A DNA stretch of 24,030 nt from Dehalococcoidia bacterium (GCA_030589825.1 JAUUZT010000001.1:1-24030); one strand, 5' to 3'. Positions 1-8,359 are shown, numbered from the stretch's first letter. Notes: generated by a model not told the origin, from the letters alone. Numbers and translations are program-made.

Positions 1-941
1 CTGTATGGAAGCTCCAATTTGCGGCACACATCCTTGGCATCATCCAGCAGACTTTCTAATTCGTCGTCTGATTTTTCTGGCTCAGTGACTTTATAAAGCT
101 CTACTTTATCAAATTGGTGACCTCTTTTAATTCCTCTAGAGTCTTTGCCAGCAGCCATCTTCTCTCTGCGGAAGCAAGCGGTATGAGCTACATAGCGGAG
201 AGGTAATTCTTGGGCTTCCAATATTTCATCACGGTGTAGATTGGTTAAAGGAACTTCTGCAGTTGGTATAAACCAAAAATCCTCTTCAATATCATGGTAT
301 AAGTTATCACTAAAGACAGGCAGATTTCCTGAACCTAGCATACATTCCTTCTTGACCATAAATGGAGGATAGATTTCGTAATAGCTGTGTTCATTTACAT
401 GTAAGTCAAGCATGAAAGAAATTAAAGCTCGCTGAAGATGTGCTCCCCAACCTTTAAGAATATAGAATCGAGTCCCAGAAAGTTTCACCCCCCTGGCGAA
501 ATCAATTATATTCAAATTTGTACCGAGGTCCCAATGAGCTAAAGGTTTAAAGGAGAAGTGTCTGGGCGTCCCCCAAGTACGAGTAAGTATATTATCATTT
601 GCATCTTTTCCCAGAGGAACACTGGGGTCGGGAATATTTGGCAGCTCGAGAAGAAGAGGGACCAGTGTATTTTTTGCATTGGTTGCCTGTTGTTGTAAAG
701 AAGCTATTTGCTCTCCCAAATCGCGCATCTGAGAAATGAGTTCAGGGGGTCTCTTTTGTGTTTTTCCCAGTTCCTTGCTTGTATGGTTGTGTTTAGCTCG
801 AAGTAATTCAACCTGTTGCAGAAAATTACGATAATCTTTATCTATTTTAACGATAGAGTCCAGAGGGAAACTTTTATTCCTCTTTTCCAGAGATTGGCGT
901 ACAAATTCAGGGCTCTCGCGGATAAGTTTAATATCAATCAT
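1..941 (-). CDS. serS: Seryl-tRNA synthetase, 3' end outside window
   Basis: Charges tRNA-Ser with serine in the cytoplasm (class II aminoacyl-tRNA synthetase). The gene reads leftward from the ATG at 941-939; about 313 codons are present and the C-terminal quarter lies beyond the window edge. The start MIDIKLIRESPEFV and the Lys/Glu-rich, coiled-coil-prone stretch at about residues 30-100 are the typical SerRS N-terminal tRNA-binding arm. The catalytic part shows TAEVPLTNLH and the class II motif 2 segment FRREKMAAGKDSRG followed by GHQFDKVE, near residues 255-280. The ATG lies inside the end of lysS (8-bp overlap, ATGATTGA), so the two are probably co-transcribed and translationally coupled. 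I see only a weak purine-rich stretch as a ribosome site. Identity is secure; only the missing C-terminus is unknown. Confidence 0.96.
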   Translation of the reverse strand, partial: MIDIKLIRESPEFVRQSLEKRNKSFPLDSIVKIDKDYRNFLQQVELLRAKHNHTSKELGKTQKRPPELISQMRDLGEQIASLQQQATNAKNTLVPLLLELPNIPDPSVPLGKDANDNILTRTWGTPRHFSFKPLAHWDLGTNLNIIDFARGVKLSGTRFYILKGWGAHLQRALISFMLDLHVNEHSYYEIYPPFMVKKECMLGSGNLPVFSDNLYHDIEEDFWFIPTAEVPLTNLHRDEILEAQELPLRYVAHTACFRREKMAAGKDSRGIKRGHQFDKVELYKVTEPEKSDDELESLLDDAKDVCRKLELPY

Positions 942-2433
942 CTTCTATTTCACTTTGTTTGGAAGAAGAAGTTGCTTTTGTTTTTAGTTGCGGAAATAGT
1001 ATAACCTCACGTATAGAGTTTTGGCCGGTTAACAGCATTATTAAACGGTCAATACCTATTCCCAATCCCCCGGTAGGAGGCATGCCATATTCCAGGGCAC
1101 TGAGAAAATCTTCATCAGAAACTTCCGTTTCTCCTTCTAAATCTTGTTCCTCTGCTTGCTTTTCAAAACGTTGTCTTTGATCAATAGGGTCGTTTAATTC
1201 AGTGAAAGCATTAGCAATCTCCATTCCATTGATGAACCCCTCAAACCGTTCTACCAAATTATTAGAGCCATGTTTCTTTTTAGCTAAAGGAGACATATCA
1301 ACAGGATAATCCAAGAGGAAAGTAGCCTCTATGAGATGCGGCTCCACGAAGGAAGAAACCAGTTCGTCAATGAGTCTTCCTCTTCCTTTGTTTGGGTCGA
1401 CCTCAAGCCCCATTTGTTCCATACGTAAGCGTAGAGAAGCTGTATCTGGATAGTCCTCAAAATCGAGGTTGCAATGTTCTTTGATAGCATCTCGTAAAGT
1501 TATTCTCTGCCAAGGGGAAGAAAGTTCGATGGTTTTATCACCTATGCTTATCTTAGAGGTGCCCAGGATTTTAGTGGCAAGTTGAGAAAACATATCCTCG
1601 ACTAATTGCATCATATCATTATAGTCAGCATACGCTTGGTAACACTCCATAAGTGTAAATTCAGGATTGTGTTTAACAGAGATGCCCTCATTGCGAAAGA
1701 CACGTCCAATTTCATAAACTCTGTCAAATCCTCCAATCAGCAATCTCTTAAGATAAAGCTCCAATGCGATGCGTAGGTAGAGGTCATTATTCAATGTATT
1801 ATGATGTGTGATAAAAGGACATGCTAATGCCCCACCTGCTTGTGCCTGAAGCATAGGTGTTTCTACTTCCATGAAACCCCTGTCGTTTAAAAAAGTTCTT
1901 ATCATAGTTATGATTTGGCTGCGGATGATAAAAATGGTTCTAACGTTTTTGTTGGATATGAGATCAAGATAACGTTGTCGGTAACGTTTTTCGACATTTA
2001 CCAAGCCATGCCATTTCTCAGGTAGAGGGCGAAGTGACTTGCATAAAATATTGAAATTGGATACTTGAAGGGTAATCTCTCCTCTCTTTGTGCGGAAAAG
2101 GATGCCTTCAGCTCCTATGAAGTCGCCTATATCCAATTCGTTAAGAAAATCGTATCTTTCTTTTTCCAGAGAGCCTTGACGGAAGCATAGCTGCATTTTA
2201 CCTGAACCATCACGGATATCTAAAAATGTCATTTTGCCCATAGAGCGCTTGGCTATAATACGACCAGCAAGAGATACCTGTGATTCAGTCTTTGCTTGTA
2301 TGAATAGCGTCATCGCTTCCTCAGTGCTATGGCTTGGATGGTAAGAGCCAGGGTATGGGTCTATGCCACTTGTTCTGATCCTGTTCAGGCTATCTAATTT
2401 CTGTTGTGCAACCTGCTCTAATCTTGTACTCAT
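934..2433 (-). CDS. lysS: Lysyl-tRNA synthetase, class II
   Basis: Charges tRNA-Lys with lysine. The 499-residue length is normal for bacterial class II LysRS. The N-terminal part (about residues 55-150) has the OB-fold anticodon-binding pattern, including SLAGRIIAKRSMGKMTFLDI. The catalytic core shows motif 1 (GFMEVETPML), motif 2 (RVFRNEGISVKHNPEFTLME, near residue 250) and motif 3 (GGLGIGIDRLIMLLTG, near residue 455). The tail after motif 3 is Ser/Lys/Glu-rich and acidic at the end (IEDD). A GGTGAG purine stretch lies just before the ATG. The stop codon overlaps the serS start, giving a lysS-serS tRNA-charging unit, possibly read together with the upstream DUF2007 gene 95 bases away. No missing catalytic motif is seen. 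Confidence 0.97.
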   Translation of the reverse strand: MSTRLEQVAQQKLDSLNRIRTSGIDPYPGSYHPSHSTEEAMTLFIQAKTESQVSLAGRIIAKRSMGKMTFLDIRDGSGKMQLCFRQGSLEKERYDFLNELDIGDFIGAEGILFRTKRGEITLQVSNFNILCKSLRPLPEKWHGLVNVEKRYRQRYLDLISNKNVRTIFIIRSQIITMIRTFLNDRGFMEVETPMLQAQAGGALACPFITHHNTLNNDLYLRIALELYLKRLLIGGFDRVYEIGRVFRNEGISVKHNPEFTLMECYQAYADYNDMMQLVEDMFSQLATKILGTSKISIGDKTIELSSPWQRITLRDAIKEHCNLDFEDYPDTASLRLRMEQMGLEVDPNKGRGRLIDELVSSFVEPHLIEATFLLDYPVDMSPLAKKKHGSNNLVERFEGFINGMEIANAFTELNDPIDQRQRFEKQAEEQDLEGETEVSDEDFLSALEYGMPPTGGLGIGIDRLIMLLTGQNSIREVILFPQLKTKATSSSKQSEIEDD

Positions 2434-2475
2434 TTAAACTCACCACGAATATCTGCCCAATTGGAATCTATTTAT

Positions 2476-2489
2476 TGATAAACTTATCA
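2476..2489. repeat. Short inverted repeat upstream of lysS
   Basis: TGATAA (2476-2481) and TTATCA (2484-2489) form a perfect 6-bp inverted repeat around AC in the 95-base gap between the DUF2007 stop and the lysS start. On the minus strand a weak TTGTAG-17-TATCAA pair overlaps it, so it could sit in a lysS promoter. No T-box leader features (specifier-like stem, antiterminator) can be recognised. The function is unknown and it may be chance. Confidence 0.25.
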
Positions 2490-2528
2490 TAGAGACACTA
2501 CAAAAAAAGGTGATTAATATTAGCAATT

Positions 2529-2762
2529 TCAGTCTTGCTTGGTATCTAGAAGCGATTTGGCCTCTTTAGCCAAATGCTCTGGTACCATTACTTTTACTTC
2601 CCCCAACCCATCAATAGTAAGGCCATAAACTAAACCTGCACTTTCATAACTTAAAAGAACTGGAATACCTTCACTTTCCAGTCGCCCTTTTATTATCTGT
2701 GCCTCTATCTGTCTAGCAATAGCTATTACAGATAGCTTATCACCTGTAGATTCTATAGACAT
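2529..2762 (-). CDS. DUF2007-like small protein
   Basis: A 77-residue cytoplasmic protein with no signal peptide or membrane segment. The pattern of an A-x-I-x-K-G-x-L-x-x-E-G-I-P core (residues about 18-34), a central Gly/Val strand region and a C-terminal KVMVPEHLAKEAKSLL helix matches the DUF2007 family ('putative signal transducing protein'), whose members resemble PII-like ferredoxin folds. The biochemical role of the family is not established. It lies upstream of lysS on the same strand and diverges from pcrA. An extended -10 (TGGTAGAAT on the minus strand) ends 14 bases before the ATG, predicting a leader of about 8 nt with no Shine-Dalgarno site. Confidence 0.8.
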   Translation of the reverse strand: MSIESTGDKLSVIAIARQIEAQIIKGRLESEGIPVLLSYESAGLVYGLTIDGLGEVKVMVPEHLAKEAKSLLDTKQD

Positions 2763-2776
2763 AACTTAATGATACT

Positions 2777-2785
2777 ATTCTACCA
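2777..2785 (-). promoter_or_regulatory. Extended -10 of the DUF2007 gene
   Basis: The minus strand reads TGGTAGAAT: a TG dinucleotide, one base, and TAGAAT (5 of 6 matches to TATAAT). Transcription would start near 2770, about 8 bases before the ATG. No good -35 is visible at 16-18 bases. The element is inferred from sequence only. Confidence 0.45.
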
Positions 2786-2836
2786 AAAACTTGGGAACCT
2801 CTCCAGTCCCTGATTAAAAATAAGGTGCGTCGGCTT

Positions 2837-2866
2837 TTGAACCGTTCTTTTTACTGGTGTTATAAT
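2837..2866 (+). promoter_or_regulatory. Promoter of pcrA
   Basis: TTGAAC (2837-2842) and a perfect TATAAT (2861-2866) are separated by 18 bases. An extended -10 TG lies at 2858-2859 (TGTTATAAT). The expected start near 2873 leaves only about 8 bases before the ATG at 2881, with no Shine-Dalgarno motif between. This is the best sigma-70-type promoter match in the window. Confidence 0.7.
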
Positions 2867-2880
2867 GATTATTCATTCTT

Positions 2881-5055
2881 ATGGATTTTCTTACTTCTCT
2901 TAATCATGCTCAGAGGCAGGCAGTGGAAGCTGTAGATGGCCCTGTGCTTATTCTGGCTGGGCCTGGTAGTGGCAAGACTAGAGTAATTACTCATAGGATT
3001 GCCTATCTGGTCAAAGTTTGCGGTGTTAAACCATTCCATATCATGGCTGTTACTTTCACTAACCGAGCCGCTCGAGAGATGAAAGGACGGTTGAATGAGT
3101 TAATAGGTCAGCAGATAGAATCCTTAGCTATAGGCACATTTCATTCTATTTGTGCGCAAATTCTGCGTCGGGAAGGTAGAATCATTGGGCTTAACTCCAG
3201 TTTTGTTATCTATGACGAGGATGATCAAATAAAAGTAATCAAGCAAAGTCTTGAAGCAGAAAAATTGGATCCCAAACAGTACGCACCGCGAGCTCTGCTA
3301 TCTGCTATAAGTTCCGCAAAAAGTAGTCTTATAGGTCCCAAAGAATATTCGGAGCGGATTAATAGTTATTTTGATGAGATTGTTTATAGAGTCTACCAGA
3401 GGTACCAGCAATTGCTTGATCGAAGTTCTGCTGTGGATTTTGATGACTTACTAATGAAGGTAGTAAGTTTATTTAAAGCTCATCCTGATATACTAGCTAC
3501 CTATCAGTCGCGTTACGTTCATATCTTAGTTGATGAATTTCAGGATACGAACGCTGTTCAATACATGCTTGTTAAGCAATTGTCAGGTAAATATCATAAT
3601 GTCTGCGTTGTTGGTGACCCTGACCAATCAATTTACTCTTGGAGATCTGCAGACCTTCGTAATATTTTAGATTTCGAGAAGGATTATCCCGAAGCTAAAG
3701 TATTGTTTCTGGAACAGAACTATCGTTCTACTAAGACTATTTTAAATGTAGCAACGGATGTTATTACAGCGAATGTTCAGCGAAAACCTAAGGAACTATG
3801 GACGGAGAACGAGACAGGCTCTCCTGTGACCATTATAGAAAGTTATAGTGAAGGGGAAGAAGCGCAAGCAGTAGTTAACAACATTGATGAGTTGGTGAGT
3901 CAGGGGCGTATAGCATACAAGGACTGTGCTGTAATGTATCGTGTAAATGCCCAATCACGAGTTTTGGAGGAAGCCTTTATACGTTACGGAATGCCTTATA
4001 TGCTTGTTAATAGTACTGGTTTTTATCATAGGCGGGAAGTGAAAGATGTTATCTCTTATCTTCGAGTCATACAGAATCCCAGTGACGATGTTAGTATGGC
4101 TCGAATAATTAACATTCCAGGACGGGGCATTGGGCAACGTACTCTGAGCCAACTATATAGTTTGGCAGGCTCTCGACAAGATTCTCTTTATACTGTATTA
4201 AAAGAGGTTGCCAGAGGAGGATTCCTTTCTTCACGTATTACGTCGACTCTAGTTGGTTTTATTACCATGATTGATAAGTTCATTGAGGTAAGACAAACGA
4301 GGGGATTGGTTAAACTACTGGATGAGATACTGTTGTGTACTGCTTATAAAGAATACCTGGATCGTGTTGGGGATGGTGATGAGCGATGGGAAAATGTCAT
4401 GGAACTACGGAGTGTTGCTACTGAATATGATTCCAATAATTCTACAGAATCCTTAGTTGCCTTTTTGGAAAAAGTTAGTCTGGTAGCTGATGCTGATGGT
4501 TTGACTGAGAGTACTGGAGCAGTAACTCTGGTGACTCTACATCAGGCCAAAGGATTGGAGTTTCCTGTCGTTTTTATTGTTGGTTTGGAAGAAGGAATTT
4601 TACCTCATAGCAGATCTCTTGATGATCCTGGAGAAATGGAAGAAGAGCGACGTCTTTGTTATGTTGGTATAACTAGGGCTAAGGAACGGCTTTATCTACT
4701 GCGTACTCATCGGCGTACGCTATTTGGCAAAGGCTCAGCAAATCGTGCCTCGCGCTTTCTCCGTGATATATCGCCACGCCTGACAACTACTATAGGATTA
4801 TGGAAAAGGGAGAGCATTGGGCCTGTAATAGATATGCATACTTCACCAGAGTTATATCCTAATGATCTTATAGAATTGAAAGTTGGTGATTGGGTTTACC
4901 ACAGCAAATTTGGTGATGGAGTGGTGAAAGATTGTATTAATGACAGGGGGGATAAAGTGGTGACTGTGGCTTTTGAACAGGTAGGAGCTAAGAAGCTAAT
5001 GCTTAGTTTGGCACCATTAGAGAAAATTGAAAAAGACCCATATTCTTCTATATAA
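2881..5055 (+). CDS. pcrA: UvrD/Rep-family ATP-dependent DNA helicase PcrA
   Basis: A 3'-5' superfamily 1A helicase for repair, rolling-circle replication and clearing proteins from DNA. All SF1A motifs are present in order: Q-motif region LNHAQRQAV (residues 7-15), Walker A AGPGSGKT (26-33), motif Ia (VTFTNRAAREM), DEFQD at 218-222 (motif II), VGDPDQSIYSWRSA (III), LEQNYRST (IV), TLHQAKGLEFPVVF (V, near 555) and CYVGITRAKERLYL (VI, near 600). The last 60 residues form the small Tudor-like domain of PcrA (VGDWVYHSKFGDGVV), which in homologues contacts RNA polymerase. At 724 residues it is a normal PcrA. The start is chosen from the close upstream promoter and alignment to MDFLTSLNHAQ; there is no Shine-Dalgarno site. 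mutL follows 41 bases later on the same strand. Confidence 0.96.
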   Translation: MDFLTSLNHAQRQAVEAVDGPVLILAGPGSGKTRVITHRIAYLVKVCGVKPFHIMAVTFTNRAAREMKGRLNELIGQQIESLAIGTFHSICAQILRREGRIIGLNSSFVIYDEDDQIKVIKQSLEAEKLDPKQYAPRALLSAISSAKSSLIGPKEYSERINSYFDEIVYRVYQRYQQLLDRSSAVDFDDLLMKVVSLFKAHPDILATYQSRYVHILVDEFQDTNAVQYMLVKQLSGKYHNVCVVGDPDQSIYSWRSADLRNILDFEKDYPEAKVLFLEQNYRSTKTILNVATDVITANVQRKPKELWTENETGSPVTIIESYSEGEEAQAVVNNIDELVSQGRIAYKDCAVMYRVNAQSRVLEEAFIRYGMPYMLVNSTGFYHRREVKDVISYLRVIQNPSDDVSMARIINIPGRGIGQRTLSQLYSLAGSRQDSLYTVLKEVARGGFLSSRITSTLVGFITMIDKFIEVRQTRGLVKLLDEILLCTAYKEYLDRVGDGDERWENVMELRSVATEYDSNNSTESLVAFLEKVSLVADADGLTESTGAVTLVTLHQAKGLEFPVVFIVGLEEGILPHSRSLDDPGEMEEERRLCYVGITRAKERLYLLRTHRRTLFGKGSANRASRFLRDISPRLTTTIGLWKRESIGPVIDMHTSPELYPNDLIELKVGDWVYHSKFGDGVVKDCINDRGDKVVTVAFEQVGAKKLMLSLAPLEKIEKDPYSSI

Positions 5056-5059
5056 ACTA

Positions 5060-5086
5060 TTGACATATTACACGAAAGCGTGTAAT
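5060..5086 (+). promoter_or_regulatory. Promoter of mutL, near-leaderless
   Basis: A perfect -35 TTGACA (5060-5065) is followed, after 15 bases, by TGTAAT (5081-5086, 5 of 6 matches). Transcription would start about 3-5 bases before the mutL ATG at 5097. The spacer is shorter than the usual 17. Shifting the -10 to TAATAC gives 18 bases but a poorer hexamer. Confidence 0.5.
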
Positions 5087-5087
5087 A
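5066..5087. promoter_or_regulatory. Operator-like inverted repeat in the mutL promoter
   Basis: TATTACACG (5066-5074) and CGTGTAATA (5079-5087) are perfect 9-bp reverse complements around AAAG. The repeat starts immediately after the -35 and covers the -10, the usual place for a repressor or for a spacer-twisting activator. It lacks a T-run, so it is unlikely to be a pcrA terminator. I cannot match it to a LexA box or any other operator I know. Confidence 0.5.
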
Positions 5088-5096
5088 CTGGAACTT

Positions 5097-6782
5097 ATGT
5101 CTATTAAAATATTGGCGCCAAATATGGCGTCGAAGATTGCTGCTGGAGAGGTGATTGAAAGGCCGGCTTCAGTGGTTAAGGAGTTGATAGAAAACTCCTT
5201 AGATGCTGCAGCCAGTCAGATCTCTATAGAAATTCAAGGTGGTGGCGTCAGGTCAATTAAAGTAGTTGATAATGGATCAGGTATCCCTTCAACCGAAGTG
5301 GAACTTGCTTTTTGTCGTTATGCCACCAGCAAGATTGCTAATTTGGTTGATTTGGAGAAGATTACAAGTCTGGGATTTAGGGGTGAGGCTCTACCAAGTA
5401 TTGCTGCTGTTGCGGAAATAGAACTCTCAACTAAAAATTCCTTGAATAATGTCGGTAGCTATTTACATCTGCTAGAGAACGAGGAACTTCGTAGAGAGGA
5501 TATTTCTAGACCTTCTGGGACTACTGTAATTGTGCGCCGCTTATTTCGTTATTTTCCTGCCAGGCTAAAGTTCCTGAAATCAATAAATACAGAGAATAGT
5601 CACATAGCTCATATAGTGGGGCAGTATGCCATGGCGTTTCCTGAGGTTAAGTTCAGTTTACTACTGGATAATCATCAAAGTATACAAACTATAGGTGATG
5701 GAGATCTCCGAGGAGTAGTGAGTCAGATCTATGGTTTTAAAATGGCTCAAGAGATGAAGGCGTTTTCTAAGGATAATCTGGATATTAGGATTGAAGGCTT
5801 GTTAAGCCCTCCTTCTTTAACTCGTTCTGATTACAATTACCTTAGCTTCTTTATTAATAGGCGATGGGTGCGTAGTCCGTTATTAGTGAAGGCAGTTGAG
5901 CAAGCATACCATGGCTTACTTATGGGAGGGAGACACCCTCTAGTAGTAATGAAACTATCGTTGTTACCTGATGGGATTGATGTTAATGTTCATCCAACCA
6001 AAGCGCAGGTAAAATTTCATGATGAACGAACAGTCTTCATCAGTGTCAAGAAAGCAGTGGAGGAAGTATTACGGAGCATATCTATAGCAAGGACTAATAT
6101 CCAATTCCCTTCAGATAGTTCATGGTCACAGCAGCGCTCTCTAAGTATCAGGGAGAGCGAGCCAGTATTGAATGGTTTCTCCTCTATAAATAATACCAGT
6201 CCTGCTACTTTACCGGCATTACGGGTATTGGGGCAGTTGGCCAATATGTATGTAATTGCTGAGGGCCCGGATGGATTATATATTATTGATCAGCATGCTG
6301 CTCATGAAAGGGTACGGTTTGATAGGATTTTAGAGCAATGGGCAAAACAGAAGGTTGAAGTACAGGGATTGCTTCAACCTTTTACTATTGAACTAAGTCC
6401 TAAAGAAGATGAAATCTGGAGAGGTAATGAAGAAAATTTGTTACGGTTTGGATTTCATGTTGAATCTTTTGGTGATAGGAACTATATATTACGTGCTATG
6501 CCTGTGCTAATTGCGAATGAGAACATACGTGAAGTTCTTACAGATTTGTTTGATGCTTTATCTCGCAGAGATGATTCTGTTCCATGGGAGGAAAAGATTG
6601 CCAAGTCGCTGTCATGTCACGGCGCAATAGTAGCAGGTCAACAACTTAGTAATGAGGAAATGAGAGAATTGATAAGCCAGTTGGAGCAAAGCAAACAGCC
6701 GCGTAGTTGCCCTCATGGAAGGCCAACGGTGATACATATGAGCTTGCTTCAATTTGAGAAGGAATTTGGCAGAAAGGTTTAG
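5097..6782 (+). CDS. mutL: DNA mismatch repair protein MutL, endonuclease type
   Basis: Mismatch-repair ATPase that links MutS recognition to strand incision. The N-terminal GHKL ATPase has KELIENSLDA with the catalytic Glu at residue 29, VDNGSGI (57-63), ATSKI (76-80) and GFRGEALPSI (93-102). The middle domain carries FFINRRWVRSP and NVHPTK. The C-terminal domain has DQHAAHERVRFD (endonuclease metal site), SCHGAIVAG, CPHGRPT and a terminal EFGRKV, the motif set of nicking MutL proteins found in bacteria without MutH. The usual DQHA-x2-E-x4-E ends in Asp instead of Glu here. At 561 residues it is a little shorter than typical, because the linker (about 330-375) is short. There is no Shine-Dalgarno site; see the promoter. 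MutS is not in the window. Confidence 0.95.
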   Translation: MSIKILAPNMASKIAAGEVIERPASVVKELIENSLDAAASQISIEIQGGGVRSIKVVDNGSGIPSTEVELAFCRYATSKIANLVDLEKITSLGFRGEALPSIAAVAEIELSTKNSLNNVGSYLHLLENEELRREDISRPSGTTVIVRRLFRYFPARLKFLKSINTENSHIAHIVGQYAMAFPEVKFSLLLDNHQSIQTIGDGDLRGVVSQIYGFKMAQEMKAFSKDNLDIRIEGLLSPPSLTRSDYNYLSFFINRRWVRSPLLVKAVEQAYHGLLMGGRHPLVVMKLSLLPDGIDVNVHPTKAQVKFHDERTVFISVKKAVEEVLRSISIARTNIQFPSDSSWSQQRSLSIRESEPVLNGFSSINNTSPATLPALRVLGQLANMYVIAEGPDGLYIIDQHAAHERVRFDRILEQWAKQKVEVQGLLQPFTIELSPKEDEIWRGNEENLLRFGFHVESFGDRNYILRAMPVLIANENIREVLTDLFDALSRRDDSVPWEEKIAKSLSCHGAIVAGQQLSNEEMRELISQLEQSKQPRSCPHGRPTVIHMSLLQFEKEFGRKV

Positions 6783-6814
6783 TCAATTGCATAACTTCGG
6801 GCTTCCCGATTGAC
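6782..6814 (+). repeat. Hairpin in the mutL-cca gap
   Basis: TCGGG (6797-6801) and CCCGA (6805-6809) form a tight 5-bp stem with a CTT loop. GTCAA (6782-6786) and TTGAC (6810-6814) can extend it across a one-sided bulge. The structure fills the gap between the mutL stop and the next ATG. There is no T-run, so it is more likely an RNA processing or translation element than a terminator, if it is anything. Confidence 0.3.
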
Positions 6815-6820
6815 GGAGTA

Positions 6821-8359
6821 ATGTCGATATTCTTTACAATAGCTGCGTTGCAGGGTACAATTACTAGTCATATGTTTTCTACTATTCAAGACCGTATTTT
6901 TTTCTACCGCGATAGGATATGCCATCTACTAGAGCTTCAAGGGCATCGTGGCTATATTGTTGGTGGGTTTGTTCGGGACATGTTTCTGGAGAGGCAGACG
7001 AACGATATCGACATAGCGGTTGATGGAAATGCCCTGACTATAGCTGAAGCTATTGCTGAAGAGTTTAAAGGAAAGTTTGTAGTACTTGACAGGGCGAACA
7101 AAATAGCTAGAGTTGTGGTAATCGAGGAAGATGGACAATGGCATATGGATTTTTCCTCTTTTTCAGGTGATATTGAAACAGATCTTGCCCGTCGGGACTT
7201 CACCATTGATGCAATGGCTGTTGACCTCGTTGGGTTAAGTGCAGAATCTCCATTGAAGGTTATTGACCCTTTTTCTGGCAGAGAAGACATAAAAAATAAA
7301 GTGCTGCGTGCAGTGAGTGATGGGACATTTGAAAATGATGCTGTCAGGTTATTAAAGGCAGTGCGTCTGGCTGCTGAGCTTGATTTTGAAATCGAACAAC
7401 ATACTGAAATACTTATTCGAGAGTATTCACAATTCCTCAGCAAAGTTGCTGGTGAGCGGATTAGGGAAGAATTAATTCGCTTGCTTCATTTACCTGGAGC
7501 CGTTCATAATCTCCGTCGTTTGGATAATTTGGGATTATTAACAGTTATGCTACCTGAGATGATGGATGGTAAGGAAGTAGGGCAGCCGACTGTACATTTT
7601 TGGGATATATTTGAACATTCTCTTCAGACAGTGGCAACGCTTGAGTTCATTATGCACGAAAGCGATTGGGAGTATAGTAATGGAGAGATGTTGACTACAG
7701 CTATCTGGTCAGAAGAAATTGAGGAACATCTATCTCTTGGGGTTTCTAAGGGTAGTAATCATAGAGTTCTCCTTAAGCTAGCAGCCTTACTTCATGATGT
7801 GGCTAAACCAAGAACAAAAGTTCTGGATGACAATGGACGGGCACGTTTTATAGGGCATGCAAAACAGGGTGCGGAGCTTGTAACAAACATCATGGAAAGA
7901 TTACGCTTCAGTGGGCGTGAAACAAGGCTTGTAGAAGATATGGTGATGCATCATCTTCATCCTGTTCAGATGGCAACAGAGGGATTGCCCTCCAGTAAGG
8001 CAGTCTATCGCTATTTTCGTGATAGAGGAGATTCGGCTATTGATGTTCTATTATTAGCATTGGCTGATTTTCTGGCTTGCCTTGGACCTCTTGTAACTAT
8101 GGAAGGATGGAAACAACATTGCCGGTTGATATCTTACATTCTTGAAGAGCATAAAGAACAACAAGCTAAGATTTCGCCGATTAAGATTGTGAATGGATAT
8201 GACTTAATGGAGAAACTTGGCCTGCCCTCTGGTCCATTACTTGGAGAGTTGTTAAAGATGCTAGGTGAGGCGCAGGCCAGCGGTGACATAAATAACAGAG
8301 AGGAAGCCTTAGCGTTGGCGGAAAAGGAATTAAGTAAACAACGCTGTGGCGCAAGATAG
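6821..8359 (+). CDS. cca: tRNA nucleotidyltransferase (CCA-adding type) with HD domain
   Basis: A class II polymerase-beta-superfamily nucleotidyltransferase, expected to add or repair the CCA end of tRNAs. The catalytic motif is GGFVRD (residues 48-53) followed by NDIDIAVDG (61-69). Next come the RRDFTIDAMA segment (about 125-134), DPFSGREDI, and NDAVRLLKAVRLAAEL, which marks the head/neck region. The C-terminal half has an HD phosphohydrolase domain (LLHDVAKPRTK near 323, later HHLHP). A separate A-adding or poly(A) polymerase role cannot be excluded from sequence. The start is uncertain: GGAG lies only 2 bases before the ATG at 6821, and the first 17 residues are not family-like, so the ATG at 6872 (MFSTIQDRI) is possible. 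The 3' end overlaps secD by 14 bases. Confidence 0.88.
   Translation: MSIFFTIAALQGTITSHMFSTIQDRIFFYRDRICHLLELQGHRGYIVGGFVRDMFLERQTNDIDIAVDGNALTIAEAIAEEFKGKFVVLDRANKIARVVVIEEDGQWHMDFSSFSGDIETDLARRDFTIDAMAVDLVGLSAESPLKVIDPFSGREDIKNKVLRAVSDGTFENDAVRLLKAVRLAAELDFEIEQHTEILIREYSQFLSKVAGERIREELIRLLHLPGAVHNLRRLDNLGLLTVMLPEMMDGKEVGQPTVHFWDIFEHSLQTVATLEFIMHESDWEYSNGEMLTTAIWSEEIEEHLSLGVSKGSNHRVLLKLAALLHDVAKPRTKVLDDNGRARFIGHAKQGAELVTNIMERLRFSGRETRLVEDMVMHHLHPVQMATEGLPSSKAVYRYFRDRGDSAIDVLLLALADFLACLGPLVTMEGWKQHCRLISYILEEHKEQQAKISPIKIVNGYDLMEKLGLPSGPLLGELLKMLGEAQASGDINNREEALALAEKELSKQRCGAR

Noticed and set aside
2434..2528. T-box leader upstream of lysS
   Set aside because: The gap is only 95 bases and shows neither the conserved T-box sequence nor an antiterminator/terminator pair.
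6952..7443. 163-codon frame antisense to cca
   Set aside because: It lies wholly inside a gene with complete family motifs, has Ser/Thr-rich low-complexity composition and no family pattern; it is a shadow frame.
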